NCBI GenBank assembly: GCA_004331795.1
Contig: SJSR01000001.1
Coordinates: 620,001 to 684,000, forward strand
Source of the DNA: Erythrobacteraceae bacterium CFH 75059
Lineage (GTDB): Bacteria > Pseudomonadota > Alphaproteobacteria > Sphingomonadales > Sphingomonadaceae
Length of the DNA stretch: 64,000 nt
Direction of reading: 5' to 3'
The position numbers and the translations under genes are program-made. Below, one piece after another: positions 26,488 to 34,845 of this stretch (the stretch's first letter is position 1; each line of letters begins with the position of its first letter). The notes beneath the pieces are model-generated. The model made no database searches and was not told where the DNA came from. It saw only the letters and a program-made list of their open reading frames with translations.

Positions 26488-27081
26488 TCAGCCGGGGTGC
26501 AGCGTCCGGATCAGTTTCTGCACCGCGGCGCGGGTCTCCGCCAGCGGCACCCCTGTGTCGATGACGTGGTCCGCCCGCGCCCGCTTGTCGGCATCGGGGA
26601 GCTGCAGAGCCAGGATGCGGGCAAAGGCTTCGGGGGTCATGCCGGGCCGCGCCAGCACCCGCCGCCGCTGCACCTCCGGCGGCGCGCTGACCACGAGCAC
26701 CCGGTCGACCAGCGCATCGCCCTTCGTCTCGAACAGCAGCGGGATGTCGAACACCACCAGCGGGCATCCGCCATGTTCCAGCAGAAAAAGCTGCCGCTCC
26801 GCCCCGACGGCCGGGTGGACGATCGCCTCCAGTGTCCGCCGCGCCGCATCATCCATCAGCACGCGGTCGCGCAGGCTGGCGCGGTCCACACCCTCGCGGC
26901 CCGTGCTCCCCGGAAAGGCGGTCTCGATGGCGGCCACCAGTGCCCCGCCCGGTCCCTGGAACCGGTGAACCACGGCGTCGGCGTCGAACACCGGCACGCC
27001 TTCCTCGCGGAACATCTGGGCAACAGTGGACTTGCCCATTCCCACCGAGCCGGTGAGACCAAGGACCAGCGGCCGGGTCAT
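26488..27081 (-). CDS. coaE: Dephospho-CoA kinase
   Basis: A 197-residue P-loop kinase starting LVLGLTGSVGMGKSTVAQMF, with Asp and Arg motifs (PVFDADAVVHRF, HPAVGAERQLFL, VVFDIPLLFETKG). It catalyses the last step of coenzyme A synthesis. Start ATG 27081 overlaps the aroE stop (ATGA). Confidence 0.97.
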   Translation of the reverse strand: MTRPLVLGLTGSVGMGKSTVAQMFREEGVPVFDADAVVHRFQGPGGALVAAIETAFPGSTGREGVDRASLRDRVLMDDAARRTLEAIVHPAVGAERQLFLLEHGGCPLVVFDIPLLFETKGDALVDRVLVVSAPPEVQRRRVLARPGMTPEAFARILALQLPDADKRARADHVIDTGVPLAETRAAVQKLIRTLHPG

Positions 27082-27935
27082 GCGGCGAGCAGCGCGCGCA
27101 GTTCGGCATCGTGCTCACGGGGCGCAGGTTGACCGAAGAACAGCGCGAACGCGGCAGCAGCCTGCGCGATCAGCATGTGAAGGCCGTCAAACGTCGCGTG
27201 CCCCGCTGCGGTGGCGCGGAGCAGCAGCTCCGTTTTAACCGGATCGGTGACAATGTCGTAGAACAAGGAACCGGGAGGGGCATGGCTGAGGTCGAACCGG
27301 AGCGGGCCGTGTCCTCTCATGCCGAGGGGCGTGGTGTTGACCACCAGATCAAGACAGCCCTCGCGCGCGTCGAAGGCGAAGTCGGTCGGCTGCGCGAAGC
27401 ACGCAAGGTCGGCGGAGTGGTGCCCGCCCTCCGGCGCCAGCGAGTCCAGCACGCTCTGCGCCTTCGCCGCATCCCTCCCCGCCAGCACGAGGGTGAAGCC
27501 CGTCCCCGCCAGCGCATAGACGACGGCCCGTGCCGCTCCGCCCGTGCCCAGCACCCGCGCCATGCGGAACCAGTGGCGCTGCGCCAGCAACGGGCGCAGC
27601 GGGTCGAGAAACCCTGCCGCATCGGTGTTGCAGCCTGTCAGCCGGCGCTCCTCGCCGCGGACGACCGTGTTCACCGCTCCGATGGCGCGCGCCGTCCTGT
27701 CGAACGCGTGAAGATGCGGCTGCACCCGCTGCTTGAGGGGCATCGTCACATTGCAGCCACGCCACAGGGGATCGGCCGCCCGTGCGGCGAGGTAGTCCGG
27801 CAACGTGTCCGCCGTCACTCTGGTTGCGCGGTAGTCGGCCGCGATTCCCAGCCTGGACAACCAGAAGCGGTGAATCGCCGGTGACTTGGAACGCGCGACG
27901 GGATCGCCGATCACTTCGGCATAGGGCACGGTCAT
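27078..27935 (-). CDS. aroE: Shikimate dehydrogenase
   Basis: A 285-residue NADP-dependent enzyme: substrate-binding PVARSKSPAIHRFWL with the conserved SKSP, NVTMPLKQRVQPH with the catalytic Lys, and the dinucleotide loop VLGTGGAARAVVYAL. NTTPLGM is also present. It reduces 3-dehydroshikimate in aromatic amino-acid synthesis. Both ends overlap neighbours by 4 bp (maf upstream, coaE downstream). Confidence 0.96.
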   Translation of the reverse strand: MTVPYAEVIGDPVARSKSPAIHRFWLSRLGIAADYRATRVTADTLPDYLAARAADPLWRGCNVTMPLKQRVQPHLHAFDRTARAIGAVNTVVRGEERRLTGCNTDAAGFLDPLRPLLAQRHWFRMARVLGTGGAARAVVYALAGTGFTLVLAGRDAAKAQSVLDSLAPEGGHHSADLACFAQPTDFAFDAREGCLDLVVNTTPLGMRGHGPLRFDLSHAPPGSLFYDIVTDPVKTELLLRATAAGHATFDGLHMLIAQAAAAFALFFGQPAPREHDAELRALLAA

Positions 27936-28519
27936 GCCGGCAGCTCGCCCATCTCGCGCAAGGCGCGCAGCACCGCCAGCAACGGCATGCCGAGAACGGT
28001 GAAATGGCTTCCGGCGATGCGATCGAACAGCTGCACACCCCGCCCTTCGATGCGGAAGCACCCGGCGCATGCGCCAACGTGCGGCCATTCCGCGTCGAGA
28101 TAGGCGCTGATGAACGTGTCGCTCAGCGAGCGCACCCACAGCCGGGCGACGTCGTGCCCGACCCATTCCACCCGCCCGCGCCGCACCAGCGCGGCGGCGC
28201 TGTGCAGGTCCATGACCCGGCCGGAAAACCGGCGGAGATGCGCGGCCGCCTCCTCCCGGTCGGCCGGCTTGTCGAAGCGATGGCCGTCCACCACCACCAG
28301 CGAGTCGCTGCCGAGCACCAGCCTCTCGCCGGCCATGGCAGCCGGCACGGCCGCCGCCTTGGCCGCAGCCAGCGCCTGCGCCACCTCGTCCGGGGAGGAA
28401 TCCTCCATAGCCGCTTCGAGCGCCCGCTCGTCGACGGCGGCAGGCCACGTGTCGAACGCCACGCCGGCTGCGGCGAGCATGGCCGCCCGCGACGCGCTGC
28501 GCGAGGCAAGCAGCAGCAT
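27932..28519 (-). CDS. maf: Maf-like nucleotide pyrophosphatase
   Basis: A 195-residue Maf/ASCH-type protein starting LLLASRSASRAAMLAAAG, with VLGSDSLVVVDGHRFDKPAD and HLRRFSGRVMDLHSA. These house-cleaning enzymes hydrolyse modified or canonical NTPs. It lies 5 bp downstream of ppsR and overlaps aroE by ATGA. Confidence 0.94.
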   Translation of the reverse strand: MLLLASRSASRAAMLAAAGVAFDTWPAAVDERALEAAMEDSSPDEVAQALAAAKAAAVPAAMAGERLVLGSDSLVVVDGHRFDKPADREEAAAHLRRFSGRVMDLHSAAALVRRGRVEWVGHDVARLWVRSLSDTFISAYLDAEWPHVGACAGCFRIEGRGVQLFDRIAGSHFTVLGMPLLAVLRALREMGELPA

Positions 28520-28524
28520 GCCGC

Positions 28525-29367
28525 TCAGGCCGCGCCGCCGACGCGGCTGGTCGACGGCACCCGGTCGCGTTCTCCCAGAAGCCGGATCACCGCCGCGGCC
28601 GTCTCCTCGATCGAGCGCCGGGTGACGTCGATGACCGGCCAGCCGTGATCGGCAAACATCCGCCGGGCATAGTGCAGCTCCTCGCGCACCCTCTCCTCGT
28701 CGACATAGGCGGTGTGTTTCTCCTCGCCGAGATGGAGGAGCCGGTTGCGGCGGATCTGGATCAGCCGGTCGGCCGCCGTCGTGAGCCCCACCACCAGCGG
28801 CCGGGAGAGCGTGAACAGGGCCGGGGGCGGCGGCGTCTCGACCACGATCGGGATGTTGGCGACCTTGTAGCCGCGATTGGCGAGATAGATGGCCGTCGGG
28901 GTCTTTGACGAGCGTGAGACGCCCGCCAGCACGATGTCGGCCGCTTCCCAGTTCTCGTGCCCCACCCCGTCGTCGTGGGCGATGGTGAACTGGATCGCCT
29001 CCACCCGGTGGAAATAGGCGTCATCCATGATGTGCTGTCGTCCCGGCCGCCCGTGCGCCTCGCGCCCGAACTGCCGTTCGAGCGCGCGGGTCACCTGGTC
29101 GAGAACCGGGACGGCGGGGATGCCGAGCTGGCGGCACTGCTCCTCCAGCCTTGCGCGGGTGTCCGGATTGACCAGCGTGAACAGCACCATGGTGTTGTCC
29201 GCGCCGAGTTCGGGCAGGATGCGGTCGAGATGCTGGCGCGAGCGGACCATGGGCCAGAAATGCCGCACCACGTCCGCCCCTTCGAACTGCGCCAGCGCCG
29301 CCTTGGCGATCATCTCCAGGGTCTCGCCGGTGGAGTCGGAGAGAAGGTGCAGGTGCAGGCGTGCCAT
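28525..29367 (-). CDS. ppsR: Pyruvate, phosphate dikinase regulatory protein (DUF299)
   Basis: A 280-residue bifunctional kinase/phosphorylase: LHLLSDSTGETLEMIAKAAL at the start, HIMDDAYFHRVEAIQFTIAH, and the P-loop-like GVSRSSKTPTAIYLANRG. It controls PPDK or PEP synthase by ADP-dependent phosphorylation and Pi-dependent dephosphorylation. It is the first minus-strand gene next to the putative replication origin and heads the maf-aroE-coaE-dnaQ series. Which dikinase it targets is not seen here. Confidence 0.95.
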   Translation of the reverse strand: MARLHLHLLSDSTGETLEMIAKAALAQFEGADVVRHFWPMVRSRQHLDRILPELGADNTMVLFTLVNPDTRARLEEQCRQLGIPAVPVLDQVTRALERQFGREAHGRPGRQHIMDDAYFHRVEAIQFTIAHDDGVGHENWEAADIVLAGVSRSSKTPTAIYLANRGYKVANIPIVVETPPPPALFTLSRPLVVGLTTAADRLIQIRRNRLLHLGEEKHTAYVDEERVREELHYARRMFADHGWPVIDVTRRSIEETAAAVIRLLGERDRVPSTSRVGGAA

Positions 29368-29698
29368 GGCGCTCCGGTCGGGGGCTCCCACAATGGCTGT
29401 GGACGACCCGTCCCATAAACCACGGGAGAGCAGCGTGGACAAGCGGCACGGCCGCGGTGCGTGCCCGCAGCGGCGGTGTCCCGCACCCGCTTCTCGACAC
29501 GCGCCGCGACGTGTCCACAGGGTGTGGACTGCGGGAACAAAGGCTGCTTGACGGCAGAAGCGCGCGAGTCCGAAGCGCGTGTGCCCCTGTTCAGCAGTGG
29601 AGCTTTCGGGCAGAGCGGCGTTGTGCTCCTTTTCCACAGGACCAACAGACTCCTTCATCCTTTAAGAAAAGATTCATTGTTATGGACCTGGACCGCTG
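29368..29698. other. oriC: Putative chromosomal replication origin (oriC) region
   Basis: A 331-bp divergent gap between ppsR and hemE. DnaA-box-like sequences (consensus TTATCCACA): TTTTCCACA at 29630-29638 (one mismatch), GTGTCCACA at 29511-29519 (two), and on the other strand TGTGGACGA at 29398-29406, CGTGGACAA at 29434-29442 and a weaker TGTGGACTG at 29523-29531. Three GANTC (CcrM-type) sites lie at 29566, 29648 and 29671. The AT-rich stretch 29659-29685 contains TTAAG, a CtrA half-site-like word. Genes point away on both sides, and hemE flanks the known Caulobacter origin. No experiment is implied; GC skew was not computed. Confidence 0.6.
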
Positions 29699-29699
29699 A
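29682..29699 (+). CDS. Five-codon leader ORF (MDLDR) coupled to hemE
   Basis: ATG at 29682 opens five codons (Met-Asp-Leu-Asp-Arg) ending in TGA at 29697-29699. That TGA overlaps the hemE ATG as TGATG. A purine run AAGAAAAG ends 11 bases before this ATG, while hemE itself has no clear Shine-Dalgarno sequence. Reinitiation from the leader could drive hemE translation. Alternatively, the overlap is chance. Confidence 0.3.
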   Translation: MDLDR

Positions 29700-30721
29700 T
29701 GCCCTTTCTGCTCGACACGCTGGCTGGCCGACGGGCGGATCGCGTGCCCCTGTGGCTGATGCGGCAGGCTGGCCGCTATCTGCCCGAATACAGGGCGCTC
29801 CGCGCGGAAAAGGGCGGGTTCCTCGCGCTGGTCTACGACAGCGCAGCGGCCGCCGAGATCACCGTTCAGCCGATCAGGCGCTTCGGCTTCGATGGCGCGA
29901 TCCTGTTTTCCGACATCCTCATCGTGCCGCACGCGATGGGACAGGATCTGGCCTTCCTGGCTGGCGAGGGGCCGCGCCTGTCCCCCCGGCTCGCGGACGC
30001 CGCGCTGGACGCGCTTCAGGCGGTGCCGGAGCGCCTGTCGCCCATCTACGACACCGTGGCCCGCGTCCGGGCCATGCTGGCGCCGGACACCACCCTGCTG
30101 GGCTTTGCGGGCTCGCCGTGGACGGTCGCCACCTACATGATCGCCGGCGAGGGGAGCCGCGATCAGCACGAGGCCCGCGTCCTTGCCTACCGCGACCCGG
30201 GCGCCATGAGCGCGATCATCGCCGCGGTCGAGGCGGTGACGCTTGACTATCTTGCCGGCCAGATCGCTGCCGGGGCGCAGGCCGTGCAGCTGTTCGACTC
30301 CTGGGCCGGCAGCCTTGCCCCCGCCGAATTCGAGCGCTGGGTGATCGCCCCCACGGCGCGGCTGGTCGCCGCCTTGGCGGAGCGGTGCCCCGGCGTGCCG
30401 GTCATCGGTTTCCCAAAAGGGGCGGGCGCCAAGCTCCCGGCCTATGTGAGAGAGACGGGCGTGCGGGCCGTCGGCGTGGACGAGACTCACGATCCGGTCT
30501 GGGTCGATGCGAACCTGCCGGACGGAGTCTGCGTGCAGGGCAATCTCGACCCGCTCCTGCTGCTGTCGGGCGGGGAGGAGCAGGACAGGGCGGCGGAACG
30601 GATCCTCGCCGCCTTCGCCGGGCGTCCGCATGTCTTCAATCTCGGGCACGGGATCGACCGCCGGACGCCGATCGCCCATGTCGAACGCCTGGTGGCAAAG
30701 GTGCGTGCATGGAGGGGATGA
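29699..30721 (+). CDS. hemE: Uroporphyrinogen decarboxylase
   Basis: A 340-residue enzyme with the family's PLWLMRQAGRYLPEYRALR start (active-site Arg residues), FSDILIVPHAMGQDL with the catalytic Asp, GFAGSPWTVATYMIAG and HVFNLGHGIDRRTP. It decarboxylates uroporphyrinogen III to coproporphyrinogen III in haem synthesis, in the cytosol. It is the first plus-strand gene beside the putative origin, followed after 31 bp by hemJ, the next-but-one haem step. Confidence 0.97.
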   Translation: MPFLLDTLAGRRADRVPLWLMRQAGRYLPEYRALRAEKGGFLALVYDSAAAAEITVQPIRRFGFDGAILFSDILIVPHAMGQDLAFLAGEGPRLSPRLADAALDALQAVPERLSPIYDTVARVRAMLAPDTTLLGFAGSPWTVATYMIAGEGSRDQHEARVLAYRDPGAMSAIIAAVEAVTLDYLAGQIAAGAQAVQLFDSWAGSLAPAEFERWVIAPTARLVAALAERCPGVPVIGFPKGAGAKLPAYVRETGVRAVGVDETHDPVWVDANLPDGVCVQGNLDPLLLLSGGEEQDRAAERILAAFAGRPHVFNLGHGIDRRTPIAHVERLVAKVRAWRG

Positions 30722-30752
30722 CGGGGCGGGACGGAGCCAGTAAACCGCGCGC

Positions 30753-31196
30753 ATGCAGGACGTTCTGGCCTTGACCTATCTGTGGCTGAAGGCCGGGCAC
30801 GTCATCTTCGTCATCTTCTGGATGGCGGGGCTGTTCATGCTGCCGCGTTTCTTCGTCTATCATCAGGAGGCGCCCGCCGGCTCCGACGAGGCGGCGCGCT
30901 GGATCGACCGCGAGCGCAAGCTGCTGCGCATCATCCTGCTGCCCTCGATCCTGGTGGTCTGGGTGCTCGGGATTGCGCTTGCGTCGGCCGTCGGCGCATG
31001 GAGCGAGGGCTGGCTTCATGCCAAGCTGCTGCTCGTGCTGCTCCTGTCGGGCTATCACGGCTATCTGGCGGCTTATGCCCGCCGGCTGGCGCGCGGGGAG
31101 GCGCGGCTTTCCGGACCGGCGCTGAGGCTGCTCAACGAGGTGCCGGGCGTTGCCGCCGCGCTGATCGTCATTCTCGTCGTCGTGAAGCCCTTCTGA
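30753..31196 (+). CDS. hemJ: Protoporphyrinogen oxidase HemJ
   Basis: A 147-residue membrane protein with four helices. Conserved features of the HemJ/UPF0093 family are KAGHVIFVIFWMAGLFMLPR with its histidine in helix 1, the Lys in HAKLLLVLLLSGYHGYL, and the ending VVVKPF. HemJ converts protoporphyrinogen IX to protoporphyrin IX. The hemE-hemJ pairing supports the call over generic CopD. Confidence 0.9.
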   Translation: MQDVLALTYLWLKAGHVIFVIFWMAGLFMLPRFFVYHQEAPAGSDEAARWIDRERKLLRIILLPSILVVWVLGIALASAVGAWSEGWLHAKLLLVLLLSGYHGYLAAYARRLARGEARLSGPALRLLNEVPGVAAALIVILVVVKPF

Positions 31197-31219
31197 CTCT
31201 GCCTTGGCGCAGAGCACCC

Positions 31220-31240
31220 GCGGCCGATTGACGCGGCCGC
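31220..31240 (+). other. Hairpin in the rho leader
   Basis: GCGGCCG (31220-31226) pairs with CGGCCGC (31234-31240) around a 7-base loop. A shorter stem CTCTGC/GCAGAG lies at 31197-31214. Both are in the 186-bp gap between hemJ and rho. No T run follows, so this is not a standard terminator; rho leaders are known sites of autoregulation in other bacteria, which makes it worth noting. Confidence 0.3.
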
Positions 31241-31382
31241 CGGTGCGGCTTATCTGCGGAGGCGGTCCGGCGCCGGCTCCGTGCGACTTGCGCCAGTCAC
31301 CCGGTCTGCTTTCTCCAAGCGTCACGACCCCGGCCGTCCGCGCCAACCGCTTTCGAACCTTCACACCAGGCGAACACGTGTC

Positions 31383-32648
31383 ATGCACCTCAAGGAACTG
31401 AAGGCAAAAACCCCTGCCGAACTCGTCCAGATGGCCGAGGAGCTGGAGGTGGAAGGCGCGTCGACCATGCGGCGCCAGGACCTCATGTTCTGCATCCTGA
31501 GGGAACTGGCCGAGGACGAGGACTACGAGGAACAGATCATGGGGATCGGCACCATCGAGGTGCTGTCCGACGGGTTCGGCTTCCTCCGCTCGCCCGAAGC
31601 GAACTACCTTGCCGGGCCGGACGACATCTACGTCTCGCCCAACCAGGTGCGCCGCTGGGGCCTGAGGACGGGGGACACGGTGGAGGGCGAAATCCGCGCG
31701 CCGCGCGAGGGCGAGCGCTATTTCGCCCTGACCAGCCTCTCGCGCGTCAATTACGACGAACCCGACGCGGTCCGGATGCGGACGAACTTCGACAACCTGA
31801 CGCCGCTCTACCCGGACGAGAAGCTGAGGCTCGACACGCTCGACCCGACGGTGAAGGACAAGTCGGCCCGGGTGATCGACATCATCGCGCCGCAGGGCAA
31901 GGGACAGCGCGCGCTGATCGTCGCGCCGCCGCGCACCGGCAAGACGGTGCTGCTCCAGAACATCGCCAAGGCGATCACCGACAACCATCCGGAAGTGTTC
32001 CTGATCGTCCTGCTCGTCGACGAGCGGCCGGAGGAGGTGACGGACATGCAGCGGTCGGTGAAGGGCGAGGTCATCTCCTCGACCTTCGACGAGCCCGCGA
32101 CCCGGCATGTGCAGGTGGCCGAGATGGTCATCGAGAAAGCCAAGCGACTGGTCGAGCACAAGAAGGACGTGGTGATCCTGCTCGACTCCATCACCCGGCT
32201 GGGCCGCGCCTACAACACAGTGGTGCCCTCGTCGGGCAAGGTGCTGACGGGCGGGGTCGACTCCAACGCCCTGCAGCGGCCCAAGCGCTTCTTCGGGGCG
32301 GCGCGCAACATCGAGGAGGGAGGCTCTCTATCGATCATCGCCACGGCTCTGATCGACACCGGCAGCCGCATGGACGAGGTGATCTTCGAGGAATTCAAGG
32401 GCACCGGCAATTCGGAGATCGTGCTCGACCGCAAGGTCGCCGACAAGCGCATCTTCCCCGCTCTCGACGTGGGCAAGTCCGGCACCCGCAAGGAGGAGCT
32501 GCTGGTCGAGAAGGACAAGCTGTCCAAGATGTGGGTGCTGCGCCGCATCCTGATGCAGATGGGGACGGTCGACGCGATGGAGTTCCTGCTCGACAAGATG
32601 AAGGATTCCAAGACGAACGAAGACTTCTTCGCCACCATGAACCAGTGA
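31383..32648 (+). CDS. rho: Transcription termination factor Rho
   Basis: A 421-residue hexameric RNA helicase. N-terminal helical bundle (~1-45), cold-shock RNA-binding domain (~50-125, [20 protein letters not shown]), then RecA-like ATPase with Walker [17 protein letters not shown], Walker [17 protein letters not shown] and the Q/R-loop region [20 protein letters not shown]. Length and order are normal. ATG 31383 gives the canonical MHLKELK start. Confidence 0.98.
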   Translation: MHLKELKAKTPAELVQMAEELEVEGASTMRRQDLMFCILRELAEDEDYEEQIMGIGTIEVLSDGFGFLRSPEANYLAGPDDIYVSPNQVRRWGLRTGDTVEGEIRAPREGERYFALTSLSRVNYDEPDAVRMRTNFDNLTPLYPDEKLRLDTLDPTVKDKSARVIDIIAPQGKGQRALIVAPPRTGKTVLLQNIAKAITDNHPEVFLIVLLVDERPEEVTDMQRSVKGEVISSTFDEPATRHVQVAEMVIEKAKRLVEHKKDVVILLDSITRLGRAYNTVVPSSGKVLTGGVDSNALQRPKRFFGAARNIEEGGSLSIIATALIDTGSRMDEVIFEEFKGTGNSEIVLDRKVADKRIFPALDVGKSGTRKEELLVEKDKLSKMWVLRRILMQMGTVDAMEFLLDKMKDSKTNEDFFATMNQ

Positions 32649-32761
32649 GGCAGAGCCGGAGCACCCGACGCGCGTTGGTGTGGCCGCGAAGGGCATGCCA
32701 AGCAAGCGTTTACCTTTAGGACCTAGGAACTGCGGCGAGGAAGCCGGACAGGAGACAGCGC

Positions 32762-33142
32762 ATGCGGCAGATGGTGTACACCAGCCGGGCCGTGCGATCG
32801 CTTGATCAGGCGGACATCTTCGCCATCGTGCAGCAGTCGGCGCACAACAATCTCGCGCGCGACGTGACCGGGTTCCTCATCTATGCCGACGACAGGTTCC
32901 TGCAGCTGATCGAGGGCGAGCACGCGGTGATCGGCGATCTTCTGGCCATCATCAGCGCCGATCCGCGGCACACGCAGATCAACGTCGCCGTGGATGTCCC
33001 GATCGCTGAGCGCAGCTTCCCTCGCTGGCGCATGCACCGCGTCGGGCGAACACCGGCGAGCATTGCCGAACTCCGGGCGACCTTGTCCGCACGTCCCCAG
33101 ACGCATCCGGCTCTTCGCGAACTCGACCTTTTCCTCGGCTGA
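32762..33142 (+). CDS. BLUF blue-light photoreceptor (single domain)
   Basis: A 126-residue BLUF protein. Tyr6, Asn30, Gln48, Trp89 and Met91 fall at exactly the spacing of AppA Tyr21, Asn45, Gln63, Trp104 and Met106, so FAD binding and the hydrogen-bond switch should work. There is no output domain; ~30 residues after the core form helices that may contact a partner. GACAGGAGACAGCGC before ATG 32762 is a strong ribosome site. It stands between rho and the mnmE cluster, with 113 bp upstream. Confidence 0.93.
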   Translation: MRQMVYTSRAVRSLDQADIFAIVQQSAHNNLARDVTGFLIYADDRFLQLIEGEHAVIGDLLAIISADPRHTQINVAVDVPIAERSFPRWRMHRVGRTPASIAELRATLSARPQTHPALRELDLFLG

Positions 33143-33241
33143 TCCGCTGCGCGGTCGCGGCGCATCGACGCCTTGTCCCTTGCATTGACGGGCGCCGGGG
33201 CCCACGTGAAGGCGAACACGTCAGCACAGGATGCGCCGGCC

Positions 33242-33523
33242 ATGAAGCTTCATGTGGAGATCGACTGCACGCCTGAAGAGGCACGGCGGCTGATGGGATT
33301 GCCGGATCTGGCGGCGGCCAACGATCTGTATGCCGGCATGCTCGCCGAAGCTGCCCGCAACAGCAAGACGCCCGATCAGTGGCGCGATCTGGCGCAGCAT
33401 TTCGCGCCGGCAGGCAATCTCGGCCTCAAGATGGTCCAGGCGTTCATGGAGAACGCGGCGCGTGGCTCCGGCAGCAAGCCGGCGGATGCCTCCTCCCCGG
33501 ACGCGGGTGACCGGGCACGCTGA
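33242..33523 (+). CDS. DUF6489-type small protein
   Basis: A 93-residue soluble protein starting MKLHVEIDCTPEEARRLMGL, the sequence I associate with DUF6489. It is mostly helical, with a Gly/Ser-rich tail. ATG 33242 is preferred because the conserved segment begins there. It lies directly upstream of mnmE (13-bp gap), a placement seen in sphingomonads by recollection. Function unknown. Confidence 0.75.
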   Translation: MKLHVEIDCTPEEARRLMGLPDLAAANDLYAGMLAEAARNSKTPDQWRDLAQHFAPAGNLGLKMVQAFMENAARGSGSKPADASSPDAGDRAR

Positions 33524-33536
33524 TCCGCGGTTCCGT

Positions 33537-34823
33537 GTGACGAATGCCGAGACGATCGTCGCCGTGTCCAGCGGCAGCCCGCCTGCGGCAATCGCAGTGC
33601 TGCGGGTCAGCGGCCCGGCCGCGCTTGACGTTGCGCGACAGCTGACGGGAAAGCCGCTGCCACCTGCGCGGTCTGCGACGCTGCGGGAATTGCGGGACGG
33701 GCGCGGCGAGATCCTTGATCGCGCGATCCTGCTGGTTTTCCCGGGGCCTCGCAGCGCGACCGGCGAGGATCTCGTCGAGCTGCATTGCCACGGAGGGCGG
33801 GCGGTCGTGGCGGCGGTCGAACGGGCGGTGCTCGCCCAGCCGCGCGTGCGCCGCGCGGCACCGGGCGAGTTCACCCGCCGGGCCTTCGTCAACGGTCGCA
33901 TCGATCTGGGCCAGGCAGAAGGTCTTGCCGATCTGCTCATGGCGGAAACGGAGCTGCAGCGGCAAGCGGCCCTTTCCCTCACCGAAGGGAGGTTCTCCGC
34001 CCAGGTTGAACAATGGCGGACCGCAGTTCTAAACTTGGCAGCCCAGGTGGAAGCGGTGCTCGACTTCGCCGACGAGGAGGACGGGGAGGCCCTTCACGCG
34101 GGTTGGGTCGAGAATGTGCGACGGTTGACAGGCGAGATCCGCGACTGGCTGGCGCGACCCCGGACGGAGCGGCTTCGCGATGGCGTGCGAGTGGTTCTTG
34201 CCGGACCGCCCAACAGCGGCAAATCGACCCTGTTCAACGCGCTGCTCGACGAGGATGCGGCGATCGTGTCCGAACAGGCGGGAACCACGCGTGACGTTCT
34301 TGAGCGTTCGGTCGCGCTTGGCGGTGTGCCCTTGGTGCTTGTCGACACCGCCGGGATCAGGGACGATGCTGGCGATCCGCTGGAGCGCGAGGGGATCGCG
34401 CGCACGCGGCAGCGCCTGTCGCGCGCCGATGTTGTCCTGTGGCTCGGCCCGGAAGGCGAGGGGCCGGCTGGCGCGCTGGAGGTCGAGGCGCAGATCGACC
34501 GCGCCGAGGCGACGCGCAAACGCGCTCCCTGGCATCGTCTTTCGGCACGGACTGGCGAGGGAATGCAGAGCTTTGTCAGCAAGCTGCGCGAGCATGCCGG
34601 CGGCCTTCTGCCGCAGCCTGGAAGTTTCGGCGTGAACGAGCGGCAGGCGCGTCTGCTCTCCGGGGCGGTGGATGCACTTTCGGACGCGGAGCAGGCTCAG
34701 GACGAACTTGTCATCGCCGAGCATCTGCGGCAGGCACGGCTCGCGTTTGATCAACTGCTCGGGTCGGCAGCAACAGAGGACATGCTTGACGCGCTGTTTG
34801 CGCGGTTCTGCATCGGGAAGTGA
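33537..34823 (+). CDS. mnmE: tRNA modification GTPase MnmE
   Basis: A 428-residue protein: folate-binding N-terminal domain (~1-120, [38 protein letters not shown]), helical domain with an inserted G domain (~215-355), and the invariant C-terminal FCIGK. G1 is [16 protein letters not shown], then GTTRD and DTAGIRDD. The G4 NKxD motif is not present; [20 protein letters not shown] occupies its place. With MnmG it installs the cmnm5 group on wobble U34. GTG 33537 is chosen because AVSSG aligns with family starts; GTG 33507 is an alternative. Confidence 0.93.
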   Translation: MTNAETIVAVSSGSPPAAIAVLRVSGPAALDVARQLTGKPLPPARSATLRELRDGRGEILDRAILLVFPGPRSATGEDLVELHCHGGRAVVAAVERAVLAQPRVRRAAPGEFTRRAFVNGRIDLGQAEGLADLLMAETELQRQAALSLTEGRFSAQVEQWRTAVLNLAAQVEAVLDFADEEDGEALHAGWVENVRRLTGEIRDWLARPRTERLRDGVRVVLAGPPNSGKSTLFNALLDEDAAIVSEQAGTTRDVLERSVALGGVPLVLVDTAGIRDDAGDPLEREGIARTRQRLSRADVVLWLGPEGEGPAGALEVEAQIDRAEATRKRAPWHRLSARTGEGMQSFVSKLREHAGGLLPQPGSFGVNERQARLLSGAVDALSDAEQAQDELVIAEHLRQARLAFDQLLGSAATEDMLDALFARFCIGK

Positions 34824-34824
34824 A

Positions 34825-34840
34825 TGTTTCACGTGGAACA
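34825..34840. other. parS: parS centromere site 1
   Basis: TGTTTCACGTGGAACA differs from the consensus TGTTTCACGTGAAACA at one base. It fills the 22-bp gap between mnmE and mnmG, ending 5 bp before the mnmG ATG. ParB, encoded 3.2 kb downstream, should bind here, load and spread. Confidence 0.9.
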
Positions 34841-34845
34841 GCGCC

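Noticed and set aside
29591-30754. 387-aa minus-strand frame covering hemE and part of the origin region
   Set aside because: Antisense of hemE, with no recognisable domain; hemE is certain.
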